Shown here in pieces: positions 47,865 to 58,955 of a DNA stretch of 64,000 bases. The translations under genes were made by a program, and so were the position numbers. Below the pieces are notes generated by a model. That model was not told the origin of the DNA. It worked only from the letters and a program-made list of their open reading frames with translations, and ran no database searches. Each line of letters opens with the position of its first letter. Position 1 is the stretch's first letter. The DNA is from Scleromitrula shiraiana (lineage: Eukaryota > Ascomycota > Leotiomycetes > Helotiales > Sclerotiniaceae), in contig JABELC010000003.1 in NCBI GenBank assembly GCA_028455995.1, positions 62,001 to 126,000 on the forward strand, in the 5' to 3' direction.

Positions 47865-50517
47865 ATGAATACCCCCAAATTCGCGCGATTCGCACGATTC
47901 TATGGCAAAGTGGTGGTTAAGCCGGTGGTTAAGTCAAAGTCGAAATCACCAGCATCTGTATTTCTAACAATCCAGACTCCGGCTAAGACTCGAGTGTCGA
48001 AATCGAAATTCAAATCAAAGGCCCAAAAGGCGAAGGAGGTGAAGAAAGCAGTGATGCATATGGAAGCTACTAGGCAGGGATGGTTGCGGAGATGTGAGAG
48101 ACGCGTTTTTTTGTCTCGGGATCAGTATCGAGATGAGGATGTGGTGATGTTGGATGTGGATGTGGAGATGATGGATGTGGGGGATTTTGATGCTGGGTGC
48201 GAGATGGATACTGTGAGTAGAGTATCTGTTTATCCTCCTTGCTCCTGATTTCTGAACATTGTATGCTTGGTTTGTATTTTTGTTCTCTTCTGCTATTGGC
48301 AGATCGAGAAACAAACAGATATCTGTTCTCTAATCTCTAATAAATTAATTGTTTATTTGGTTATCTCTTTTCTTTCTTGAAAACGTTGGTCTTCCTTACG
48401 AGATGATAAACTAATAATTGATTAGAGCGAGAATTATTCAGGTGACGGTGGGAGAATGACTTGGGAAGAGTGGGTAGAGGAGGCTAGGAGGGCTAGGGTG
48501 CAATTTCAGCTCGCAATTAAGCCTGGATGTTTTACTCCTGCCTTTCAACAGGTATCCCCATTTGGTAATAATGTCTTTTATACAGCATCTCCAGCAATGC
48601 CATCAGGAATCGCTCAGATTACTCCAACAACTACGGCAACTGGAACGGCTCCATTTTATGATCCTGGATATTCCTCATCCCCATTTGGTAGCGTGACCGC
48701 GCCAGCTATGATGGAACCAACATCGTTTGTGACTGCCCCGATTCAGACTCCAGGATTCTCACCCTTCTCCTCTGCTAACGTGGCGGCAACAACTCCGATG
48801 GAATCCACATTGTTGGTGACGACCCCAATGAACGATTCCGGATATTCTTCATCCTCCTTCAGCACCATTGCAGCACCAGTTATGATGCAACCAGCATTGT
48901 CAAACGCAACCCCAATTCATTATTCCGGACTTGCCTCTTCCGCATTTGCTAGCGCGGCGGCACCAGCTACGGTGGAATCAACATCGATGGTCACAACCCC
49001 CATTGATGATTCTGGACATTCCTCGTCTTCTTTCGGCACAACGGCAGCATCGATGGGGGAAACTCCAATGCAAACTCCGGCATGCTCCTCCCATTCCCTT
49101 GGTGGTGCAGCAGCACCAGCTACGATGGAATCAACATCATTAGTCACGACCCCAACCCATAATTCTGGATTTTCCTCACCTTTTCTTGGTGGCGTGACAA
49201 CAGCGACTATAACAGGACCAACATCATTCGTAATGGTACCTTCGGTGCAATCAAGTACCGCATCTACAGCACTCGTGGTTGCCCAAAGCATGGATTCAAA
49301 TAACGGTTTTGATGCAGACTTTGATGCTGAATATGCGAAACAACAGAGAGCAATCCAGGCCGAGAGGTCTATTGCTACTAGTTCAACCTCCTTTGCTTCA
49401 TCTCCATCATCGAATTCAACTTCAGTGTTCCAGAATACGGCAAAGTCTTCTTTCAATGGCTCTACTCCTGGTATTAAGTTTGGTCTTAGTCCACCTCCTG
49501 GAAAGACATTTGAAAAAATGGCTGCTGAGAGGGCGACTGTTCAAATGATGGCAGCTCAAAAGGCGGCAGCTCAACAGGCGGCTTCTCAAAAGGCAGCTTC
49601 TCAAAAGGCAGCTTCTCAAAAGGCAGCTTCTCAAAAGGTGGTTGCTGAAAAGGTGGCTTCTCAAAAGGTGGTTGCTGAAAAGGTGGCTTCTCAAAAGGTG
49701 GCTGCTGAAAAGGCGGCTGCAAAAGCTCCACAGGTGCAGAAAAAACCTACCAAAAAGAATGCGATACCTGCATTTGCAAGTGATGTCACCGAGTAAGTAT
49801 TTATTCAGCGTTTTCACTCTATTATAACTTGAACAGTAACTAACTGAGATTCGTAGTATCGACGCACAGCTCGCCAAGAACAAAGCCGAAGCAGCATTGT
49901 GTATGAATCAAGTTCAAGTACCAGCACCCTATCGACCAACAGGTTCTATCAATGACGAGGTGGGTAACAAGGGGAAGGCGAAGAGGACGGCTGATCCAGA
50001 TCGCAGTCTGGAAGATTCGGAGTGGGAGAAGAGAAAGAATCTCTCCAAGTCGTCATCAAAACAACCCCGAGTCCAGAACACTGTTGACCGTAAGGGTAAA
50101 GGAAAGGGGAAGGCTGGTCCTGGACCGATACCTACTGGGAAATCAAGCTTGCTCTCTTCATTGTATGTATACCCCCCTTTCCTTTCACAGCTTCGAAACT
50201 CTCATGTTCAAGGCTAATCAAATCTATAGGATAAATGATGTGGGAAAAGGACCCCAATATTCAGGAGCATTTTTCGATTCTCAACGGGATGTTTCTAATG
50301 GTGACGATATGCAATCATGCAAACCACCCTCTAAGGAGTAATGCATTCCTTTTCTCAACCCTTCGATTCACAACTGGAGTTTTTCAGATCAATGATAACT
50401 AATTCCAATAGGGCCAAAAAACGTCTAGAGCAGATGGCTGCGCAAGGTGCACTCAAAATTCCCGATGTAGCATTGGATTGTCCCAGCCCACCTGATAATC
50501 CTGAAGACAATTTGTGA
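47865..50517 (+). CDS. Repetitive Ser/Thr/Ala-rich protein of unknown function
   Basis: Five exons (47865-48212, 48426-49792, 49857-50162, 50230-50337, 50412-50517) give 744 residues with consistent phases; the first intron is long (213 nt). The N-terminus is basic (KSKSKSPASVF, SKSKFKSKAQKAKEVKKAV). The centre has six or so imperfect repeats of about 24-30 residues, each with a core like MESTSLVTTP-xx-SGFSS and an Ala-rich end. It is followed by a helical stretch of AASQK/VVAEK pentads (AQKAAAQQAASQKAASQK). The C-terminal part has Lys/Gly-rich DRKGKGKGKAGPG and short conserved-looking ends (AKKRLEQMAAQGALKIPDVA). There is no signal peptide. It is probably an intrinsically disordered nuclear protein, judged from composition only. 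Confidence 0.7.
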
Positions 50518-50767
50518 TCATTGTCCTCCTCCTCAGCCTTACTGGTCCAAGCTTCTTTTTCTTAGTTTGTAAGCGAGCCTCTGAACTTTCTTACCAAAGC
50601 GCGTTTCCTAATAATTTCGCGACAGAGCATCAAATACTTTTATCTACCTCATACAACTTATTTCTTTACTTTTATTATTGTCGTCGTCGTCTTTACATCA
50701 ATTGTTTTGTCCTTTACAATTATCTTGCGCATCTATTGAGTTGATTCAAAACACTCCACTTTTCAAC

Positions 50768-53310
50768 ATGCAAGCAATGGCGGACCCTTCGCAAGGGATT
50801 CAGCATGATTTGGTAAGTCAATAAACAAGATAAATTATTCCATCTTCAATCATTGAATAAAATCCTAATTGCAATTGCGCATAGTTACCTCATGTTCATC
50901 TTTTATCTACTTATCGATTTCCAATTACACCCACTCACTTACATCATGAAAGAGCCGCGACGTGGCTTCTTGAAGCACCAAAAATTGTTCGGGATACAGC
51001 TCCCGTTTACTGGACATACCTAGACCATCCTGCTGATGGTACTGTATTGATGGCATGGCAGTCACCGTTCTTAGGAAATGAATTTCCAAGTGATGGTGTT
51101 GTCTGGGCTCCTGGAGAGCAGGCTTATTCCATGGAAGTTGGAGGCTTTGTAAGTTTAGTCTCAATGCGACAAGAAGGGATCTTTACTAATGAGTTTCGTT
51201 CTCGCAGACTCTAGAAATATATCATTGCAAAACTGGTTTCTATCCCGGGGAACCTATGGCAACTCACTCTCGTCGTCGATATCGACTTATATCTCGGAAT
51301 CCCAATCAAGTCCCTGCACCCGATCCTAATTTATGGATCATTCATTATGTTCAAGGTCCTCCCGAAGATCATCTACCTTCAGAACGTATACCCGTCGATC
51401 AACGAGTTCGAACTATCATGACCACCCGCCAACATTTATATCAACAAGGTCAACTCATGCACAAAGAATTTTACCTTCACGATAGGAACAGTTGGCCAAT
51501 GATTGACTTTCCTCGTGGTCGTCAAAGAGGTACTCAAATGTATCCTGGAAATATACCAGCTGCTAGAATTCCTCAAACAATGGCATATCCTACACATGCT
51601 CCACCTGGTCCACCATCCAAGCGCGCTCGTACAACACAAGCAGCTCAGGCGCAAGCAGCTGCTGCTGCGGCGGCGGCGGCCAACACTGTCAGTAACGCAA
51701 TAATCGAAATTGACGAAGAAGATACTCATCATGGAGACATGTTCGATCTTACTACACCACGCGAAATCAGTTATAGCAGATTTACGCAAAATTACAATTG
51801 GATGGATGAGGTACTTACATCACCTTATGCCATTCACCAAATTACGCCTACAGATCTTGGACTCGGTGTTCGTGGAGAGTTGGGCAACCTCACTGAAGGC
51901 ATATTTGATGCTCCTCTGAAAGAAACCGATGAACCAAAACTTAGATATGTTGGCCGTCTCGATCCAGAGAAAGCCGAAGAGTTCCGAAAGAGAGCTCATG
52001 ATCGCATTGCGCAAACAAATAAGGAACTTGAGAAGATGAAAGCTAAACATGCCAAACGTCTTGCGAAATTCCAAAACGGTTCTCTCATTGCTCAGGCTGA
52101 GAAAGAATTACGTACAGCTGTCAGTAATCCGGAAGATACTGGCTCGGAATATTGGCGCCTTGAGGGCAGAATTGAAGATGAAGATGACGATGAAGCCAAC
52201 ACTCCTACAAAAACACCCCCGAAAGTCGATGATGTCCTTGCTAAAGTCGAAGCATCTCTCGGCCGTCATGCAGTCGCAATCAAAGAACTTCGTCGCATAC
52301 AAGATGGCGGCTACGAAGAAATTGTCGCACAACCAAGTCCTCCACCTCAACCTTCTCGCGAATCTCCAGTCGGTGGTATTATTGAACCAACTGACATTGG
52401 TGAAAGTGCAGACGTCGATATGGGTAACTCTGGCGCATTTCAACACAACTCTCCATTAAATACAACATCGGCTCTTGGTAACTCTGACGGTTACCAAACT
52501 AACTCCTCTTTACATGCAACACCTGCAAGTGGTCATTATTCTACGCCAGGTCACCTGCAACATCCTTCCGCATCTGCAGCTAATACGCCTGCATTAAACC
52601 TAGCTTCTCCACATCTGTCTCAACATACTGGTACTCCACAACCAGAACAATCCATTCAACTTCCTTCACAACAAATACACGAACAACAAGACATACAAAT
52701 GTCAGATTCAGTTTCTACAGCAGAAGCCCACCAATCTGTCTCTGCTCCTGCACCGGCGATAGGTGTTGATGCCTCAGAATGGGTAGTTGTACCACCTGGC
52801 GGCGTTTCTCCTACTACTGAGTCTACGAACACAAATGCGAATAACAATGTACTACAACCACCATCTGCCAGTACCCAACCTGCTGCTATTGTTTCAGATT
52901 TTATCAAAGCCGCAGCCTCTGAGACTACCAGCACTACACCTCAACAACCTCTTACTTCTACATCCACAACTACATCTACAAATGTCCTTGCACCTGCAGC
53001 CGAACAGACGCAAGGACAAGCATATACACAAGCAGAACAACAAGAGCAAAACCCTCCTCATAACGAAACAACAGAAACCGATATTCACGGCGGTGCCACA
53101 GATGAACTAAACGAGAATGATTTTGATCTGGAAGATTTAGATACAGCGGGAGATGCATTAGCATCATATGATGGTGGTGATCATGGAATGGGAGATGGAG
53201 ATGGGGGTATGGATGATTTGGTTGATGACAGTGCGTTTGGTGAGGCTTTCCATGGGGTGGAACAGCACGATCATAGTGGGGGTCTTGGGGGAGATGGGGT
53301 GGGTATGTAA
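50768..53310 (+). CDS. SSR4: SWI/SNF and RSC complex subunit Ssr4
   Basis: Ssr4 is a shared subunit of the SWI/SNF and RSC chromatin remodelling complexes described in fission yeast; the family is fungal. Three exons (50768-50812, 50885-51148, 51208-53310) give 803 residues. The conserved N-terminal domain spans about residues 1-190: VHLLSTYRFPITPTHLHHER, APKIVRDTAPVYWTYLDHP, LMAWQSPFLGNEFPSDGVVW, NPNLWIIHYVQGPP-like DPNLWIIHYVQGPPEDHLPS, HKEFYLHDRNSWPMIDFPRG. Then come a poly-Ala/Gln tract, an acidic and helical middle (EEFRKRAHDRIAQTNKELEK) and a long Thr/Gln/Pro-rich tail. It ends in an Asp/Gly-rich segment. It acts in the nucleus. The gene is intact. Confidence 0.9.
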
Positions 53311-54572
53311 GGTGGAGTCGATAGGAAAAGGACAGAGGCGGGATAGGGTGAGATGAAAGATAAAAGTGTCATGAACGCCCGGGGATGGTTTTGGTTAAAC
53401 ATGCCATCAATTGCATGACAGAACTTAACTAAAATACAGAGTTGGGGTTTGTATCTGTCTATTTACCGTGAGTGGTTTCCATGGTACGATATGTATGACC
53501 TGATGAGGTAAGCTATGGTTGATCAGAAGAGATGAAGAAGAAGTAGTAGAGGAAGGACCGGGAGATCATTTATTGTAGGATTAGATTATGGGTTACTTTT
53601 TTTCTTTTTCCTCATTCCACTATGTACTTCTATCCTGTTTGAGGTACGATAGGATGGAACGGGTTGTAGAGTGGGTGTGGATTTGTCGGATATTCAGATA
53701 GTTAAGTAGTTAGTGAATCAATAAATATATGAACGGTGTTTTACTCAATTATTTTATCTTCCCCTTCTCCCCTCATTCTACGTGCCTAACTTATGAGACA
53801 AATAATACTATAATGCACTGTTATGTATATTAGCTGCTGTGAATTCTTATAATACGACTGGGTCCGATATCTAGCCATAAAATGCGGGGGCGGGGGTGGA
53901 GCTTTCATATCTTGACGACTACTCTACATATGTACAATACGTAAGTAATCCATCGAAATGATATCATACAACTGAACCTCGAATACCGTACCGTACCATC
54001 TTGCATGAATGACACCGCTTTCCTAGTACATATTATCGGATAAGCTGGGGATTCCGGATGTATGACAACATTAGAAGAGCTAGGTTCCCCTTAGCTCTCC
54101 TATCATCGTAAACTATTCACTGTAGTACACCGAATCACAGCATATCGTATTACCCTAGGGGGCTGCTAGTATCTTCTTATGGTCGTAGTAATTGCCCTAT
54201 CATCTTATTGTAATAATAATAAGTCTTATTACCATGAATTGTTGAGATTGAGAGGTAATATGAAGTAAATTATTTATATGTATAGAATTGAAACTTGTTT
54301 TAATGTATTTATTGGCTGTTTTGTGCTGTTTTGTGCATGATGAATATATGTGCTTATGGTCTGATTTCTTTGATCATCTCTTATTAGGTTTACTTTCCCT
54401 TATTCTAACTTCTAACTTTCTCCTTCATTTTTTTTGGCCAACTATCAATTGTTATCATACATCATAGATCATACATTATTCATCATTCATCCTCCCTATC
54501 TATTTTCTTTCTTTCATTACAACCACCATAAAAAATACATCCATTCCGCCCTTCACTCCATCAAAATAAACA
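53311..54572. other. intergenic, no supported gene
   Basis: SSR4 3' region and the promoter of the GH15-like gene. AT-rich, with no gene recognised. Confidence 0.4.
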
Positions 54573-57218
54573 ATGGCAGTTCCAAGCGTGGCCCAGAGTT
54601 CTCGTCGAGATATTACGGGATACCTTCCAATTGAGAACTATGGACTCATTGGGAATATGAGAACGTGTGCTTTGGTGGGTATTGATGGGAGTATTGATTT
54701 TATGTGCTGGTGGGTTTTCTTTTCAATTGTGGTGGTTTTTCTTATGGTGGTGGTGAGGAATACCAGATGGTTACTTGATACTTACGATTTATGTCTGCAT
54801 CTAGGCCAGATTTCGATTCTCCTTCGATATTCGGTCGATTGCTTGATAAAGATAAGGGTAAGAATAGTTTTTAGTGGTTATACTTAAGGGCGAGGAGGAG
54901 GTGGAGGTTGAGGTTATATCTCGAATGTTTCAAATTAATTTACCCCTCATTTCTGAGCTCACATAGCTATATAGCTGCCCCCGCATCAGAGCTTCATAGA
55001 TGGAGAGCTATGTTAGGATGAACAATTTAATCTTGGAATTATTTCTTTTCCTCCCTTTTCAATTTCAAGATTATATTTCATGTCCATGCTAACTATTCGA
55101 ATACTATAGGTGGTCATTTTTCTATTAGCCCTCCAAAAGGAGTTACCTTCAATACCAAACAACAGTATCTCCCTTCCTCAAACATCCTCCAAACTCGATA
55201 CATTCACGAAGAAGGTGTAGTCGATTTAATTGATTTCTTCCCACGGCCAAGCCATAATCATGTTGTCACAAAGAGTTCAATGCCATTTCGAGAAACGACA
55301 AGAGTACAGGGAGAATTAAAGAAATGGTTGGTACGAAGAGTTGAATGTATTCGAGGTCGGGTCGACTTAGGTGAGATTCATTCACCTATCAGCAGTCATC
55401 ATCACCATGACGAAATCTCACGATTCTGTTTAGATATTGAGATTTTTCCCGCTTTCAATTATGCTCGCGATGAACATACGGTCGATATACTAATGCCTCA
55501 TCATCCACCCGGTATCGATGAAAGTAAAACGGTTGTCTTTCATAGCAAAGACGCGAATCTTCAACTCGACGTGACGATCGATCATGGCGAAGAAAATACG
55601 GATTCATGCCCTTCGGTAAACTTTCGCAGAGTACGTTCAAAATATGGTTTAGGAGATGGAGTTGTGGCGAATATACAATTGCAGGAAGGTCAAGCTATTT
55701 CGTTTGTTTTACGCGATGATATACCAAATCATGTTACGCAAGATGTAACCACCGCCGTACTAGATTCTGTTCAACATGATACGCAGAGATATTGGTCGAA
55801 TTGGATTGGACAGAGTAAATATAAAGGTCGTTGGAGAGAAGTTGTCAATCGAAGTTTTATGATCTTAAAGTTATTAACTTATGAGCCAACGGGTGCGATT
55901 ATAGCTGCACCAACCTTCTCAATCCCCGAAGATATAGGTGGAGTTCGGTACGTCCTGGCTGATGCATTAATGAAATACTCGTTAGCTAATACTTTTACAG
56001 CAATTGGGATTATCGATACTCTTGGGTACGAGATTCAAGTTTCACCATATATATTCTATTACGAATGGGATTTGTCGAGGAAGCAGATGCGTATATGAAT
56101 TTCATCAGTGATCGATTCCGAAAATCTCGTAGTCCAGATGGTGCTTTACCAATCATGTTTACTATTCGCGGAGAAACTGATATACCAGAACTTGAACTGA
56201 AGTAAGTTATCGACCGGTTTTTCTGATTCATCCTCTAACATTGGATAGCCATCTATCTGGATATAGAGATAGTGGACCTGTTCGAATTGGAAATGGAGCA
56301 GCCTTTCATCAACAATTTGATATATATGGTGAACTTATGGACGCTGTTTATCTTTATAACAAATATGGAAAACCTATCACATGGGATCAATGGGTTGCTG
56401 TCCGTGAAACTTTAGGTATGTATTCATATCTGGCGCATTCATTCCAGAGTCATTGCTAAAAAGCTACTAGATTATGTGTTGAAGATCTACAAAGAACCAG
56501 ACATGTCAATTTGGGAAGTCAGAAGTAGGAAACAAAACTATACATACTCTAAAATCATGCTTTGGGTAGCATTCGATCGTGGTTTACGTCTTTCCGAAAA
56601 AAGATGTCTTCCTTGTCCAAATCGAGCCGAATGGTTACGAGTACGTGACGAGATTTATGAAGAGGTTATGGAAAAGGGTAAGATATCACCACACGATTAC
56701 CATTAAATGGCAATCAAGACTAACATACGAACAAAGGATACAATACCGAAATGAAAGCATTCATCCAGAGCTACGAATCCCGCACAATGCTAGACTCCTC
56801 TATACTAATAGCCCCCCTCGTATTCTTCATCACTCCCAACGACCCCCGCTTCCTGCACACAATCGACCGAATCCTCCTCTCCCCCGACCGGGGCGGTCTC
56901 ACCGAAACCGGCCTCGTCTTCCGCTACAACACCACGCACTCCGAGGACGGCGTCGGCGGTCGCGAAGGCGCCTTCTCCATGTGTACGTTCTGGCTCGTGG
57001 AAGCGTGCACTAGGGCGGGTGTTTATGATCGGAAGTATTTGGTTAAGGCGGTTAATATTTTTGAGGGGATGTTGGGCTTTGCGAATCATCTTTGTATGTT
57101 TAGTGAGGAGATTGCGAGGAGTGGAGAGCAGTTGGGGAACACGCCGCAGGCTTTCAGTCATTTGGCGTTGGTTAGTGCGGCGTTCAATTTGGATAGGGCG
57201 ATGGAGGGGAGGAGGTAG
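54573..57218 (+). CDS. Glycoside hydrolase family 15-like protein (glucoamylase/trehalase type)
   Basis: Seven exons (54573-54709, 54805-54857, 55110-55947, 56001-56201, 56249-56415, 56471-56677, 56737-57218) give 694 residues. The N-terminal cap domain has ITGYLPIENYGLIGNMRTCA and GIDGSIDFMCWPDFDSPSIF, typical of the GH15-like family that includes bacterial trehalases and glucodextranases. The (alpha/alpha)6 barrel has NWDYRYSWVRDSSFTIYILL (about 344-363), SGYRDSGPVRIGNGA, SIWEVRSRKQNYTYSKIMLW and the late catalytic-region motif EDGVGGREGAFSMCTFWLVE (about 604-623). There is no signal peptide, so the protein is intracellular, unlike secreted starch-degrading glucoamylases. It probably hydrolyses an alpha-glucoside; trehalose is one possibility. 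The gene appears intact. Confidence 0.88.
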
Positions 57219-57942
57219 ATGGGTGAGGAGGGGAGGAGAGGGTTTGTGGGTGAAGTGAGGTGGTGGGTGGAGGTACGGAGGTAGGGTGAAACTGTGCACG
57301 TGTTGTGTATTTGTGTAGTTATTGATACGGACAATGAGTGGGGTCATGAACTTATGAGATGAGATGGACGGACAAACACGTGGATAGATTTATCATAAAG
57401 CGTTGATTTCGCCTGGCGGGGACCAATATTGCATTACACTATCGATTGTTAGGATTAGCGTGTGTATGGTTACAGTAGCACCAGATTTGATCTGATTTGA
57501 GATGATTTAGGAAATTTACTAAGATGGAAAGGAAAATATACAAATAGATTTGTGGTATAGATAGAAGATATGTTTAGGAGAAAGAATATACGAGATTGAT
57601 GGAAAACTTTAGAATTCTTTGATGTGTTCTTTGAATAATTGGTCGTCTTTCAGTATTAAGTATTGGAATATAATTGAGCCCACAATTTATTATACTCGTT
57701 GCAAACCTCATTTCATACTCACAATTTCTTGCCTTGGAACATGGCTCCATCTCTGAAAATTCATGAAAGTCGAGCAGTTATCGCAAGTGTTGGGATAGCA
57801 GGTTTGATATCAAGTTCCTGCTAGCCATCTGCCCAAAACTATTCAAACACTTCAGAGAATCCAAAATACCATCACATTGTGAGTCTGGCCCCCCCTCCCG
57901 CTCCAATCCTAATAACAAATGTAGATGTTACTGCCCCTGCGC
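57219..57942. other. convergent spacer
   Basis: 3' regions of the GH15-like gene and of the converging hypothetical gene. No other feature. Confidence 0.4.
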
Positions 57943-58955
57943 CTACCCATACCCAAAGGGTGGTCCATGAGCATCAGCTGAGTCCAAACCCCTCTTCCCA
58001 TAATCTAGCATTCGGATCTGAAATTCCGTCTCACATTGCTCGCATCTATAGATACGTTTGCATTTCTTGCAGAGATCCGTGTTTTGGCTACAGTTAGAGC
58101 GATAATGCGTATAGAGACAATCCATTCGTTCCCTTACAACTTGAATATCATATGCCGTGTCCAAATGACCACATATTCCAAATTCATCTTGCTTGTACGC
58201 CCATACGAGGTGATTGGATATAGATATATCACTCGCGATGCTATTCTTGATGAAGTCCGAACCACCGAGTGCAGAGTGGGGGAGTAAAATAGCGTATTGG
58301 GAATGATAGAGCAGTTCATTAGAATCGATGAGGAATTCATGCTTGGTGCATGATCCCGGGCCCCATATTCTATTATGATGAAGAGACGGTTTTAGGAGTT
58401 GAGGACCTCTGTGACCGAGTGCATAAAGATTTCGCTGGGCGGATCGTTGGGCTCCAGAGTGGTCTTGGTCCATTATTGATTGAAGTCTGAAGGATAAGAA
58501 GTATCGATAAAATACATTATCGAGACGATGATTGTCGTCGAATATTACGCATTCTCGGTGAGCATATGGATCTTTTGGTGCGGTTTTTGGCGGGTTGGGG
58601 TTAGTGTTGAGGGATAAGAGTGGGTGTTTATATCTATCATCTAATGCGTGGGTCGCGCGACATAGGTGGCAGTAGTGATGGCTGGAAAGGTCGGAAGCTA
58701 TTCGATTAGGACTCAATTGTTTTTCCCGAGCGTTAAGTTTCGAATATTGGAGAGAGTACGACCATGTCTCTGGATCGAGTTTGTTCTGCAAGTACTGAGA
58801 TACGGCTCGGTTTATTGGAAATATGGGATCTTCTTCTCTGGGTTCGGTTTTGACTTTTCTGACGAGTGGTGTAAGTTCTTTCATAATGGGCGTTTTGACT
58901 CGTCTCCTGGAGCATGTTACTTCGTCGTCGCTGTCGCTATCGAACAAAAATGGTT
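57943..58955 (-). CDS. Hypothetical Cys-rich protein (start exon unresolved)
   Basis: A single long open frame of about 335 codons. Its first in-frame codons follow a splice-acceptor-like TTCGCAG (58956-58958), with no in-frame ATG; the codon at 58947 is TTG. A short 5' exon is therefore probably missing. The protein begins with an acidic FDSDSDDEV stretch. It contains HYCHLCRATHALDDRY, KDPYAHRECVIFDDNHRLDN and SIMDQDHSGAQRSAQRNLYA. It ends with CKKCKRIYRCEQCETEFQIR, two CxxC-type pairs that could bind zinc. No known family is recognised. Several similar fungal proteins of unknown function carry such terminal CxxC/CxxC segments, but the link is inference. Confidence 0.65.

Noticed and set aside
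48920..49456. 178-codon minus ORF over the repetitive protein gene
   Set aside because: Antisense shadow of exon 2 of the spliced plus-strand gene, whose phases are consistent.
56416..56470. Apparent frameshift in the GH15-like gene
   Set aside because: An intron (GTATGT...CTACTAG) restores the frame exactly and joins VRETL to DYVLKIYKEPD.
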